Of a stretch of 64,000 bases of DNA, positions 22,501-32,517 are shown in pieces. Each line of letters opens with the position of its first letter. Within the stretch, counting starts at the first letter, position 1. This stretch comes from Forficula auricularia (taxonomy: Eukaryota; Arthropoda; Insecta; Dermaptera; Forficulidae). The position numbers and the translations under genes were made by a program. Location of the stretch: positions 2,281,101 through 2,345,100 of the forward strand of contig JALMQS010000828.1 in NCBI GenBank assembly GCA_024734495.1, read 5' to 3'. The notes beneath the pieces are model-generated. The model saw only the letters and a program-made list of their open reading frames with translations, was not told the origin of the DNA and searched no databases.

Positions 22501-22873
22501 TTATTTTTTTAATGTATTGTAAGGGCAACCTACTAGGAGGGCCGCCCCGAGCCGAGCCTGTAAAATTTGGTATATACCTACAATATGTTTAAATATAGGT
22601 ATATAAATATCGATTAGTTGTTAAGTTATTTGCTATCCTGCCCTTAAATCATTTTCTGATGACGCCCACTGCTTACCTTAACCTGTTATTATCTATAAAT
22701 TAATTTTATTCTTAATCCATCTTTTGTTGAATATATATATAATAAAAGAAAATCCTTGTCGTCAAACAATTGCTTGAATGCATTCGATACAAAGGCATTT
22801 ATACAAAAGAAAAGCTAATGAGACTTAAGAGGGCTCAACCACATTTGAAGTATAAGTTCTTTAGAGCATAATC
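22501..22873. other. Intergenic stretch upstream of the first receptor exon
   Basis: No coding frame; low-complexity AT sequence. No clear TATA element is aligned to the ATG at 22874 as there is for the later receptor copies. Confidence 0.35.
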
Positions 22874-23748
22874 ATGAAGAATTTTTTCTCAGCCATTAGA
22901 ATTCATTTAAATATCTCCGCTTTTTTTGGAATTTATCCATTTTATTTTCTAACAGAACAAATTATTATTAATAAATATTCGAGAATATGTGGTGTTTTTT
23001 ATGGATTATTTATCATATTGATACAAATTTGATTGGAATCATTTCAACCGACCATTTTACAAATGATATCTTGGCTAAACTTTTTATAATATCACGTATT
23101 TTATTGCAAATATTTTGTTTATTGTTTTTGATCCACAATTTGATTATAAGTGAAAAAATAATTTATTTATTAATTCAAGTGAATAGTTTATCTAAATTTA
23201 ATCATATATTTCTTTTGAAGCAATTGTTCTATCTGACAACGTTTGTTATTCCAATTTTCTTTTGTATTTTGATGAGTTGTTTAATTTACCTTTTTCTCAA
23301 CATTCAAATGACCACTTTTAGTGAGCAATTTTTCTTTTGGAGTATTTTATACAATCATATCATCTTTTTTCCAAAATTTAATTTTTCCTTCTTTCTTGAT
23401 TTTTTATATCTATTTAAATTTAGGCTCAATGGAATTTTAAAATTCTTAAATTATCAAATTATGATTATCCAAATATTGTTAAAGCCTATATCAATATCTA
23501 TTCGAAATTTTACATAAAAATAATAGAGAATATTGAATTGATAAACAAATCATTTTCAATTCAATTTTCACTGCTGTCTATTTTGTACATTTTTTTAATT
23601 ATCACTGCTCTTTTGTATTCAAAATTTCAAGAATTTATAAATTCTAAGTATAGTAGTGTTTTAAACAATTGTTTTTACCCTTATGATTATTCTCTACGGA
23701 TCACAACTTTTGGCGCTTTGTCTTAGTGCCGGATTTGCTACTAAAGAG
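22874..23748 (+). pseudogene. Gustatory receptor first exon, frameshifted
   Basis: Starts MKNFFSAIRIHLNISAFFG and ends LYGSQLLALCLSAGFATKE followed by the donor gtaaat (23749), matching the N-terminus and exon-1 end of insect gustatory receptors. The frame shifts at least three times (near 23029, near 23515 and near 23690), so the exon is dead unless the assembly is wrong. Hydrophobic stretches typical of the seven-helix receptor remain (for example FYGLFIILIQ, LLSILYIFLIITALLY). Its sequence differs strongly from the four MDFVST copies downstream, so it is a separate lineage in the same tandem array. Confidence 0.7.
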
Positions 23749-25148
23749 GTAAATCAATTTATTATTAAATTTATCAATTATGTAGACTAAATAAGAGAAT
23801 GTGTCATCTCGCTTAAAAATAAATTATTTAAAGTAAATAAAAATAATTTATAATCAGAATAATAATAATAAAAAAAATAGGCATGAGACTCTGGCACGGT
23901 AGAAGTGAAACCTCTTAGCTCCTTTATTTAATTCAAAAAAATCTCTATTAATTAAATAAAATCGCGCATGCGCCTAAGGAGTAAAGGGGACATTTACCTA
24001 CTGTTTGTGGGCCGATTTGTTACGATAATCTAATCAGCGCTTCATTTTGTTAAAGTAATATGGAATGTTTTCAATTTCATTTCATTCGGTTGAACGGAGT
24101 GGAAAGAGTCGTCGATGAAAAAAAAAGGAATCCAATACATCCATCATCACGGTCTAAATGAAAAAGTAGTTCTTTTTGGGATCTGAACGAGACTCCATGT
24201 AATGGTTGGCAAAATCGAGAGTTCCTAAAATTCAACATGAATGAATACTACTTACAATTTGTGGCTAAGGTTGAGACCTTTGATTCCGTAGTCTTTGCCT
24301 AATGATTGAAGTCGGGCATGGCGCGAGACCGATTACACACACTTTATCTATGGTACGCTAAGGATAAAGTATAAAAAAAAATGAAAAGAACAATTTCTAC
24401 ATCACTGGAAGGAATAAATTCGAAAAAACGTGATATCAAAAATAATATTAATATGGATATTAATTAATATATTTGTGAGATTCACAGCTCTTAATTCGAT
24501 AGTTTAAAATATAAATATCCATATGTGAAATCAGACGGGTAGGAACGTTTGTAATATTTCGAGGACAAACAAGGACTAGGGAAATATATTCAAGAAAACA
24601 GTTTGTTACTGTTTTAACAACTAAATACATAGGATTACTTAAAAAATTGATTATGAAAATGGTTTTAAAAAATTTGTAAAAAGTAAAATATATATCAAAG
24701 TAAAAAATAATCCGAAATCATTAGTTCACTAAAAATGTCTTTTTTTAGGATTTTGAAATTGATAGCTTAATTAATCAACATATTGTAACGTCTATCAATT
24801 CGATTCTTTCAATCGACTCGTAAATTGTTTGTCTGATGTGGATGTGGCTATTTTCAGAATATCCAGTTCAGTAGATTAAGCTTCGAAACAATTATACGCT
24901 AATTCATTGATCATTAATCAATCTACGATGCTAAACTTCCAACAGCTGCTTTTCTTTCTAGATTCTCTGTATTCAATGGTACTGCATATATTGTGAGTAG
25001 TATTTTTCCTTAATTATTCTAAAAGACCATCACATAACACATCTGGGATCTAATTTTACTTAAAATAGGTAATATTAATGTGAATGATATATAATTATAA
25101 GAATTAAATTGAAAAATAATTTCATGGGTGTGTCAGATACTTCCTCCC
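23749..25148. other. Intron/intergenic stretch between receptor exons
   Basis: No gene. From about 24725 to 25100 it is conserved with 28585-28860 and 30755-31080 (for example gattttgaaattgatagctt, gctgcttttctttctagatt): this is the upstream half of the tandemly duplicated receptor unit and may hold cis-regulatory sites. Confidence 0.5.
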
Positions 25149-25190
25149 TATAAATATCCACTTTTATTCCGTTTTCACCTCCAGTAGAAA
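25149..25190 (+). promoter_or_regulatory. Putative core promoter of receptor copy A
   Basis: ctataaatat at about 25149 lies about 41 bases before the ATG, in a block (cttttatt.. gttttcacctcc agtagaaa) conserved before all four MDFVST copies. TATA-like by inspection only. Confidence 0.4.
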
Positions 25191-25629
25191 ATGGATTTTG
25201 TATCAACAATACGTGTTTGGAATGTTCTTTCTTGTATTTTAGGAGTTTCCAAATTGTCTATCCAAGGCGAAAGATGTAACAGGTCAGTTAGAATTTCGTG
25301 TTGCGCTATTACATGGAGCTTATTTTTAATTTTAATCAATATTTTATTTTCTTTGATTAATATTTTGTTTTATTCATCTGATGAAATAGTGAGTTTTATT
25401 TTTAAATTCGGTGTCTTAATAATTGATTTCACTCAAATTCTAATCTTTATACTCATATTATTTAAAAAAGACGATCAGTGGCAAAACTTTTAGAGAATAT
25501 GAATAGCTTATACCTGAGGAAGCGAAAATTAATTATAAAAAAATATTTATTCTAGTTAGTTTCATAGTCCCTTTAAGTGTAATTTTATTTTTTGTATTAA
25601 CGATTTTTATCGAATCGACTTTACTGTAC
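25191..25629 (+). pseudogene. Gustatory receptor first exon, copy A, truncated
   Basis: Begins MDFVSTIRVWNVLSCILGVS like the intact copy at 29009 and is open for 100 codons to FKKDDQWQNF, where an A-run two bases longer than in the intact copy shifts the frame. A further one-base loss follows (cctgaggaagcg). Similarity stops at about 25629 (equivalent to residue 150, IESTLLY), after which unrelated sequence follows, so the C-terminal half and the splice donor are missing. A clear pseudogene fragment. Confidence 0.85.
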
Positions 25630-26752
25630 GTTAAGAGAACAAATTATATGAATATTTGTAAAAAATTTTTAAATAATTTGCCTTTTAATAAAGTTTTTAT
25701 TAGTGCGTCGATTTTTTGAACCGTAGTGTATGCTCCCAAATGTCCGAATGGTGCTTTACTTTCTAGATTCTCTGTATCCAATGTGTTGCGCGCCAGTGGT
25801 TAAGGGTGCGAACATATTATTTGTTTTATTTATAGCGGGCCGTATCATAGTCCCGAAAGATTATGAATGCTACTAAGGGTAACGTGAAGCCTCGAAGTCA
25901 TGTTTTCTCTGTCTAGCACGGCCGTTGCTGGAAGATGTGTGTGGCTGTAGATGAAAAAAGTTCGCTATCTCTTAGGCAAGGGTTGAATTAGAACACATTT
26001 TTCTTTTATATAGTTTTTATTTTGGTCAAAGGGGGTTGTACATCTTTTCACTTCACTTACTGTCCACTCTCACTGTCTCCTTGCTAACTGCTGTCTAAAA
26101 ACTAACTCGCTTACTTGCTAACTCGCTGCTCACTGGCTCTACTGACTAACCATCATCTCTGGGAGTTTTCCACAAGAAAAGCTCTAAATTGGTTAATTCT
26201 TTAATGAGAAGGAGTATTTTTAAATTATTGAGCCCTCCCATTTCCTGAAGGGCGTGACTTCGAAAATCACGTGACTTTTTTGGAAATATTCCATTAGAAG
26301 CTTTTTTTGAAAGATTACTTTTTCACTGTCAACTCAGATATATGACACATTTCCTATCACCATATAATTTTGACGAAGACCCCAGGGGTCTGCGAAAAAT
26401 AGCGGAAAGGGATAAGGGGAGGGGGAGGTGCTAAAAGCAATTCGGGTCCGAATGCGTACGGAGAGGATCTCAATCGCCCTTCATTACATCTGGCTGAAGT
26501 ACAGTGACAATAAAATAAAAGAATTCCTTTAAGATTTCGAACAAAATTTACAACAACATTTCCTGTCCGCGACAAATGGTAATGAATATGTTTTGAGTTG
26601 TATTTTTGCTTAATTATCTTAAAATACCATAACATAACATATATGGGATCTAATTTTCCTAAAAATAAGTAATAGTATTAATGTAAATGATATATAATTA
26701 TAAGAATTAAAATTGAAAAATAATTTCATGGGTGTGTCAGATAAAGTCCTTC
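25630..26752. other. Unidentified insertion between receptor copies A and B
   Basis: This sequence replaces the 3' half of copy A. It is GC-richer at 25790-26130 and 26360-26500, with tgttgcgcgccagtggttaa at about 25790 and a CACT/ACTCGC-rich tract at 26050-26150. Base composition unlike its neighbours suggests a solo LTR or other mobile element, but I could not find clear ends. From about 26600 the duplicated receptor upstream region resumes. Confidence 0.35.
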
Positions 26753-26795
26753 CTATAAATATTCACTTTTATTCAGTTTTCACCTCCAGTAGAAA

Positions 26796-27696
26796 ATGGA
26801 TTTTGTATCAACAATACGTGTTTGGAATGTTCTCTCTTGTATTTTAGGAGTTTCCACTTTGTGTATTCAAGGCTAGAAATGTAACAGGTCAATTAGAATT
26901 TCGTGGTGGAGTTCATTTTTAATTTTAATCAACATTTTATTTTCTTTGATAAAATCTTTTTTTTATTCATCTCATGAAATAATGAATTTTATTTTTACCT
27001 TTGGTTTTTTAATAATTGATTTCACTCAAATTCTAATCTTTATACTCATATTATTTAAAAGACGATCGATGGCGAAACTTTTAGAGAATATGAATAGCTT
27101 ATACCTGGAGGAAAGCGAAAATTAATTATAAAAAAATATTTATTCTAGTTAGTTTCATAGTCCCTTTAATTGTAATTTTATTTTTTGTATTAACGATATT
27201 TATCGAATCCACTCTACTCTACGCACTTGAACACGATTTGGTTCAGATAATATTTTTAATTATTTATCAATTATGTAAATATTTTCAAAAATTTGCTTCA
27301 TTTCAAATTATTTTTATTTATCTATTTATTATTTATTATTTATATTTGAATTTAGATTATTTGAATAGAAAATTAAATGATCTATGCGGGAGTTCAAGTA
27401 TGGTTTTAGTTTCGTTGATAGTCGATCAATCGAAATTAGATGTTATCCAAAATTTAAGCCATCGCTATTTTCAAATTGCTGAATTAAGCATAGAAATCTC
27501 CTCTTTATTTTCTTTGATCATTCTTGGATATTTCACAATCTCCTTCGTTCTTATCACCGGACTTGCTTATGAGTTACTGTACAATATATTTGATAATGGA
27601 CCCATGAGAAATAGTTTACAAAAAATTCCTTGGATGGTTGTTTTAACTATTCAAATTATTGGCACAACTGGAATGTGTCGTTTAACATCTGATGAG
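26796..27696 (+). pseudogene. Gustatory receptor first exon, copy B
   Basis: Same start (MDFVSTIRVW) as the intact copy, but an in-frame TAG replaces the Glu codon after CIQG (about 26873), a block of about 25 bases equivalent to CCAIIWSS is partly deleted near 26905, and one base is gained near 27113. From 27238 to the donor (gatgag then gtaact at 27697) the frame is intact and reads DVIQNLSHRYFQIAELSIEI and on to CRLTSDE. A recent pseudogene, very similar to copy C over most of its length. Confidence 0.85.
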
Positions 27697-27779
27697 GTAA
27701 CTTAACAATATTATTATGATCATTTTTATCTATTTCGGATTGAAGATTTGCTACTTTGCTTGTTGAGTCGCTAGAAATT

Positions 27780-28030
27780 TCGGTTGAAACTATCTAGATA
27801 GATTGCACATATTTAAGCAGAAAATCTCGTCACAATGGACAATGCTTTTACATCTAGCTCTGGCATTGTTTCAACTGTTGGAGGGAAGTCTTTTGATCGA
27901 CGGAGTCCCCCCCCCCCCCCCCAGTACTAGAAAACGACTCCAGAACTAGGTGTCGAAACGTTGTGCATTCTGACGAGTTTTTCTTATTAAAAATATTCTC
28001 ACTAGGTAGTTTTAACCGCAACTTCTCTTT
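27780..28030. repeat. Foldback unit downstream of copy B
   Basis: ttcggttgaaac...cagaaaatctcgtcacaatg on the left is mirrored by cattctgacgagtttttctt...ggtagttttaaccgcaac on the right. Equivalent units follow copies C and D. A run of 16 C lies at about 27907-27922. Confidence 0.5.
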
Positions 28031-28246
28031 TGATACACTATTTCGGTTTGTAATGAATTCATTATAACATTTTTTCAGGCATACACTTTACTTTAATGTA
28101 TTTACTAGTATTTATTTTCATTTACTCAGCAGTTCAGACTCGATTTGTGTGTGTGGAAGGGGTGAAAGTCAAAATATATATACGAAAACAGTTTACTAGT
28201 GTTTTAACAACTAAATACATTTATGTAGATGTACTATAATGGCTTA

Positions 28247-28248
<2 letters not shown>

Positions 28249-28315
<67 letters not shown>
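28249..28315. repeat. (AT)n microsatellite
   Basis: About 33 AT units. The paralogous position after copy C (about 30461-30478) has only about 9 units, so the array expanded or contracted after duplication. A short minus-strand ORF of Tyr-Ile repeats is an artefact. Confidence 0.9.
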
Positions 28316-28319
<4 letters not shown>

Positions 28320-28966
28320 TTTTCTCAGGGAAAATTCGTGATGCTAATTGCAAAAGGTAGTTGCTGATTTTTAAAGAAAATATAATGATAATTTTTCTTG
28401 CGGACTCAAATAACCTCACGAATTTTTCCCTCAGGAAATTTCTTAATATAAATACATTAACTTTGAAATTTTATTTTGAAATTAGTTTGAAAAATATAAT
28501 ACATATAAAAAAGTAAAATATCAAACTCATAAATAATCCATTCCAGTGGAGGAGGAGTGAATAAGCATTGCATCCTTAAAATTGTATTTTATAAGATTTT
28601 GAAATTGATAGCTTGATTAATCAACATATTGTAACATCTACCAATTCGACTTGTAAATTTTATATCTGCCTTATCAGAATATCCAGTTCATTAGATTAAG
28701 TTTCGAAACATTTATACGCTAATTCATTGTCCATTAATCAATATATAGGATGCTAAATTTCCAAGAGCTGCTTTTCTTTCTAGATTCTCTGTATTTCATT
28801 TCATATGTGAGCAGGTTCTTAATTTCTTAATTATTCTAAAAGACCATCACATAACATGTCTGGGATCTAATTTTTCTAAAATTAATTATATTAATGTAAA
28901 TGATATATAATTATGAAAATTAAAACTGAAAAATAATTTCATGGGTGTGTCAGATAATTTCCTCTG

Positions 28967-29008
28967 TATAAATATTCACTTTTATTCAGTTTTCACCTCC
29001 AGTAGAAA
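28967..29008 (+). promoter_or_regulatory. Putative core promoter of the intact receptor exon
   Basis: tataaatatt at 28967-28976, then attcagtt (possible Inr with A at 28988) and cctccagtag (alternative Inr with A at 29001) before the ATG at 29009. The block is conserved with the copies at 25149, about 26750 and about 31135. The 34-base spacing from TATA to the second Inr fits a TATA promoter; the first is too close. Inference from spacing only. Confidence 0.45.
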
Positions 29009-29920
29009 ATGGATTTTGTATCAACATTACGTGTTTGGAATGTTCTCTCTTGTATTTTAGGAGTTTCCACTTTGTCCATTCAAGGCGAGAAATGTAACAG
29101 GTCAATTAGAACATCTTGTTGCGCTATTATATGGAGCTCATTTTTAATTGTATTAAATATTTTCTTTTCTTTGATACATTCTGTATTTTATTCATCTCAT
29201 GAAATAATGAGTTTTATTTTTAAATTCGGAATCTCAATAATTGATTTCACTCAAATTCTAATCTTTATACTCATATTATTTAAAAGACGATCGATGGCGA
29301 AACTTTTAGAGAATATGAATAGCTTATACCTGGAGGAAGCAAAAATTAATTATAAAAAAATATTCATTCTAGTTAGTTTCATAGTCCCTTTAAGTGTAAT
29401 TTTATTTTTTGTATTAACGATATTTATCGAATCCACTCTACTATACGCACCTGATTACGAGTTTTTTGAAATAATATTTTTAGCTATTTATCAATTATGT
29501 AAATATTTCCAAAAATTTGCTTCCTTTCAAATTATTTTTCTCTATTTATTTATAATTTATTATTTATATTTGAATTTAGATTATTTGAATACAAAATTAT
29601 ATGATCTATACGAGAGCTCAAGTATAGTTTTAGTTTCGTTGATAGACGACCAATCGAAATTAGATGTCATTCAAAATTTAAGCCATCGCTATTTTCAAAT
29701 TGCTGAATTGAGCATAGAAATTTCCTCTTTGTTTTCTTTGATCATTCTTGGATATTTCACCATGTCCTTCGTTCTTATCACTGGGCTGGCTTATGATTTA
29801 CTGTACAATATATTTGATAATCGTCCCATAAAAAATTATTTAGAAAATATTCCTTGGATGGTTGTTTTAGCAATTCAAATTATTGGTACAACTGGAATAT
29901 GTCGTTTAACATCTGATGAG
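29009..29920 (+). CDS. Gustatory receptor, large first exon (copy C, intact)
   Basis: A 304-codon exon beginning MDFVSTLRVWNVLSCILGVS and ending GTTGICRLTSDE at the donor gatgag/gtaact (phase 0). Insect gustatory receptors are seven-helix ligand-gated cation channels of the 7tm_7 family, placed in sensory neuron membranes with the N-terminus inside. About six hydrophobic segments are visible: near residues 38-60 (IIWSSFLIVLNIFFSLI), 70-92, 120-142, 162-190, 242-262 (LIILGYFTMSFVLITGLAY) and 280-298. The conserved 'LDVIQNLSHRYFQIAELSIEI' stretch precedes helix 6. The seventh helix must come from downstream exons. The nearest matching ones, with phase-0 junctions, are at 40483, 42415 and 45749, giving about 399 residues, the normal size. 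It is the only intact member of the tandem set. Ligand unknown. Confidence 0.85.
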
Positions 29921-30008
29921 GTAACTTAACAATATTATTATGATCATTTATATTTATTTCGGTTTTCAGATTTGCTACTTTGCTGGTTGATTTGATTATC
30001 GAAAGAGA

Positions 30009-30252
30009 AGATTCGGTTGAAACTATCTAGATAGATTGCACATATTTAAGCAGAAAAACTCGTCACAATGGACGATGCTTTTAAATCTAGCTCTGGAATT
30101 GTTTCAACTTTTGGGGGAAGTCTTTTGATCGACTGAGTAACTCAAGTACTAGAAATCGACTCCAGAACTAGGTGTCGAAACGTCTTACTTTCTGACGAGT
30201 TTTTCTTATTAATAATATTCACTCTAGGTCGTATCAACCGAAACTTCTCTTT
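30009..30252. repeat. Foldback unit downstream of copy C
   Basis: Imperfect inverted termini: gattcggttgaaac...agaaaaactcgtcacaatg against cttactttctgacgagtttttctt...cgtatcaaccgaaac. The unit is shared with the regions after copies B and D and so was duplicated with the receptor unit. Contains gtgtcgaaacgtc, reminiscent of a hammerhead 3' half but lacking CUGANGA. Confidence 0.5.
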
Positions 30253-31179
30253 TGATACACTATTTAGGTTTGTAATGAGTTCATTATTACATTTTTTCAG
30301 ACATACACTTTACTTTATTATATGTACTAGTATTTATTTTTATTTACTAGCTGGTCAGGATTCGATTTGTGAGTGGGGGACAAAATATATCCACGAAAAC
30401 AGTTTGGTAGTGTTTTAACAGCTAAATACATTTATGGAGATGTACTATAATGGCTTAATTAATATATATATATATATAGAAATTTTTTCAGGGAAAATTC
30501 GTGAGGCTAATTGAGCCCACAAAAGGTAGTTGCTGATTTTTAAAGAAAATATAATGATATTTTTTCTTGCGGGCTCAAATAACCTCACGAATTTTCCCTT
30601 AGGAAATTTCTTAATATAAATACATTAACTTGGAAATTTTATTTTGAAATTAGTTTGAAAAATATAATACATATAAAAAAGTAAAATATCAAACTCAAAA
30701 ATAATCCATTCCAGTGGAGGAGGAGTGAATAAGCATTGCTTCTTTAAAAATGTCATTTTATAAGATTTTGAAATTGGTAGATTGATTAATCACCATATTG
30801 TAACTTTTATCAATTCGACTCGTAAATTTTATATCTGTTATATCAGAATAACCAGTTATTAGATTAAGTTTCGAAACATTTTATACGATTATTCATTGTT
30901 CATTAAACAATATACGACGCTAAATTTCCAAAAGCTGCTTTTCTTTCTAGATTCTCTTTATTTCACTACATATGTGAGCAGATACTTTATTTCTTAATTA
31001 TCTTAAAATACCATAACATAACATATATGGGATCTAATTTTCCTAAAAATAAGTAATAGTATTAATGTAAATGATATATAATTATAAGAATTAAAATTGA
31101 AAAATAATTTCATGGGTGTGTCAGATAAATTCCTTCCTATAAATATTCACTTTTATTCACTTTTTACCTCCAGTAGAAA
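30253..31179. other. Spacer of the tandem receptor unit
   Basis: Non-coding, closely similar to 28070-29008 except for the shorter AT microsatellite. From 30755 it carries the conserved upstream block and, just before 31180, the tataaatatt promoter-like element at about 31139. Confidence 0.5.
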
Positions 31180-32094
31180 ATGGATTTTGTATCAACAATA
31201 CGTGTTTGGAATGTTCTCTCTTGTATTTTAGGAGTTTCCACTTTGTGTATTCAAGGCGAGAAATGTAACAGGTCAATTAAAATTTCTTGTTGGGCTATTA
31301 TATGGAGCTCATCTTTAATTTTAATCAACATTTTCTTTTCTTTGATAAAATCTTTTTTTTATTCATCTCATGAATTAATGAGTTTTATTTTTAAATTCGG
31401 TTTTTTAATAATTGATTTTACTCAAATTTAATCTTTATACTCATATTATTTAAAAGACGATCGATGGCGAAACTTTTAGAGAATATGAATAGCTTATACC
31501 TGGAGGAAGCGAAAATTAATTATAAAAAAATATTTATTCTAGTTAGTTTCATAGTCCCTTTAAGTATAATTTTACTTTTTTGTATTAACGATTTTTATCG
31601 AATCGACTTTACTATACTTTACTACATACGATTTTTATCAAGTAATATTTTTATCTATTTATCAATTATGTAAATATTTCCAAAAATTTGCCTCATTTCA
31701 AATTATTTTCCTTTATTTACTTATGATTTATTATTTATATTTGAATTTAAATTTTCTGAATACAAAATTAAATGATCTATACGGGAGTTCAAGAATAGTT
31801 TTACTTTCGATGATAGACGACCAATCGAAATTAGATGTTATCCAAAATTTAAGCCATCGCTATTTTCAAATTGCTGATCTGAGCATAGAAATCTCCTCTT
31901 TATTTTCTTTGATCATTCTTGGATATTTCACAATGTCCTTCGTTCTTATCACCGGTCTGGCTTATGATTTACTGTTTTATATATTTGTTAATTATAGACC
32001 CATAGAAAATTCTTTAGAAAAAATTCCTTGGATCGTTGTTTTAACTATTCAAATTATTGCCACAACTGGAATATGTCGTTTAACATCTGATGAG
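31180..32094 (+). pseudogene. Gustatory receptor first exon, copy D
   Basis: MDFVSTIRVWNVLSCILGVS start and CRLTSDE/gtaact donor as in copy C, but a single C is lost after DFTQI (about 31430), one base is gained in a C/T run near 31593 and the frame slips again near 31640. The segments 31180-31431, 31464-31620 and 31723-32094 are each open and closely match copy C. Probably a young pseudogene; all three breaks are small indels, two of them in or beside homopolymers, so a sequencing error should be excluded before calling it dead. Confidence 0.8.
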
Positions 32095-32164
32095 GTAACT
32101 TAACAATATTATTATGATCATTTTTATTTATTTCGGTTTTTAGATTTGGTACTTTGGTGGATGA

Positions 32165-32410
32165 GTTGTTTATCGAAAGAGAAATTTCGATTAAAAACCA
32201 CCAAGATGGCACATGTTTTACTAGAAAAACTCGTCACAATGGACGATTGTTTTACATCTAGCTCTGAAATTGTTTCAACTGCTGGAGGAAGTCATTTAAT
32301 CGACTGTTCCCCCAGTTCTAGAAATCGACTCCAGAACTAGGTCGCGTAACATCGTACATTCTGACGAGTTTTTCTTATTAAAAATGCTCACTCTAGGTGT
32401 TCTCAACTTG
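32165..32410. repeat. Foldback unit downstream of copy D
   Basis: Third copy of the unit seen after copies B and C, with agaaaaactcgtcacaatgg and cattctgacgagtttttctt as opposing blocks. A 64-codon ORF across it is not conserved in the other copies. Confidence 0.45.
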
Positions 32411-32517
32411 AATTTCTCTTTAGATACAATATTTCGGCTTGTAATGAGTTCACTATAACATTTTTTCAGAAATACTATTTTACTTTATTAAAATAGTTTT
32501 TATTTTTATTAATTCTT

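Noticed and set aside
27940..28000. GUGUCGAAACGUU motif after receptor copy B (also after C) as a hammerhead
   Set aside because: The 3' half (GAA, ACGU) looks right, but the upstream bases read CUCCAGA, not CUGANGA, stem II does not pair, and the copy after D has lost even GAAACG.
28234..28419. ORF with Tyr-Ile repeats
   Set aside because: Translation of the (AT)n microsatellite.
32146..32340. 64-codon ORF after receptor copy D as an extra receptor exon
   Set aside because: It covers the foldback unit, and the equivalent regions after copies B and C are not open.
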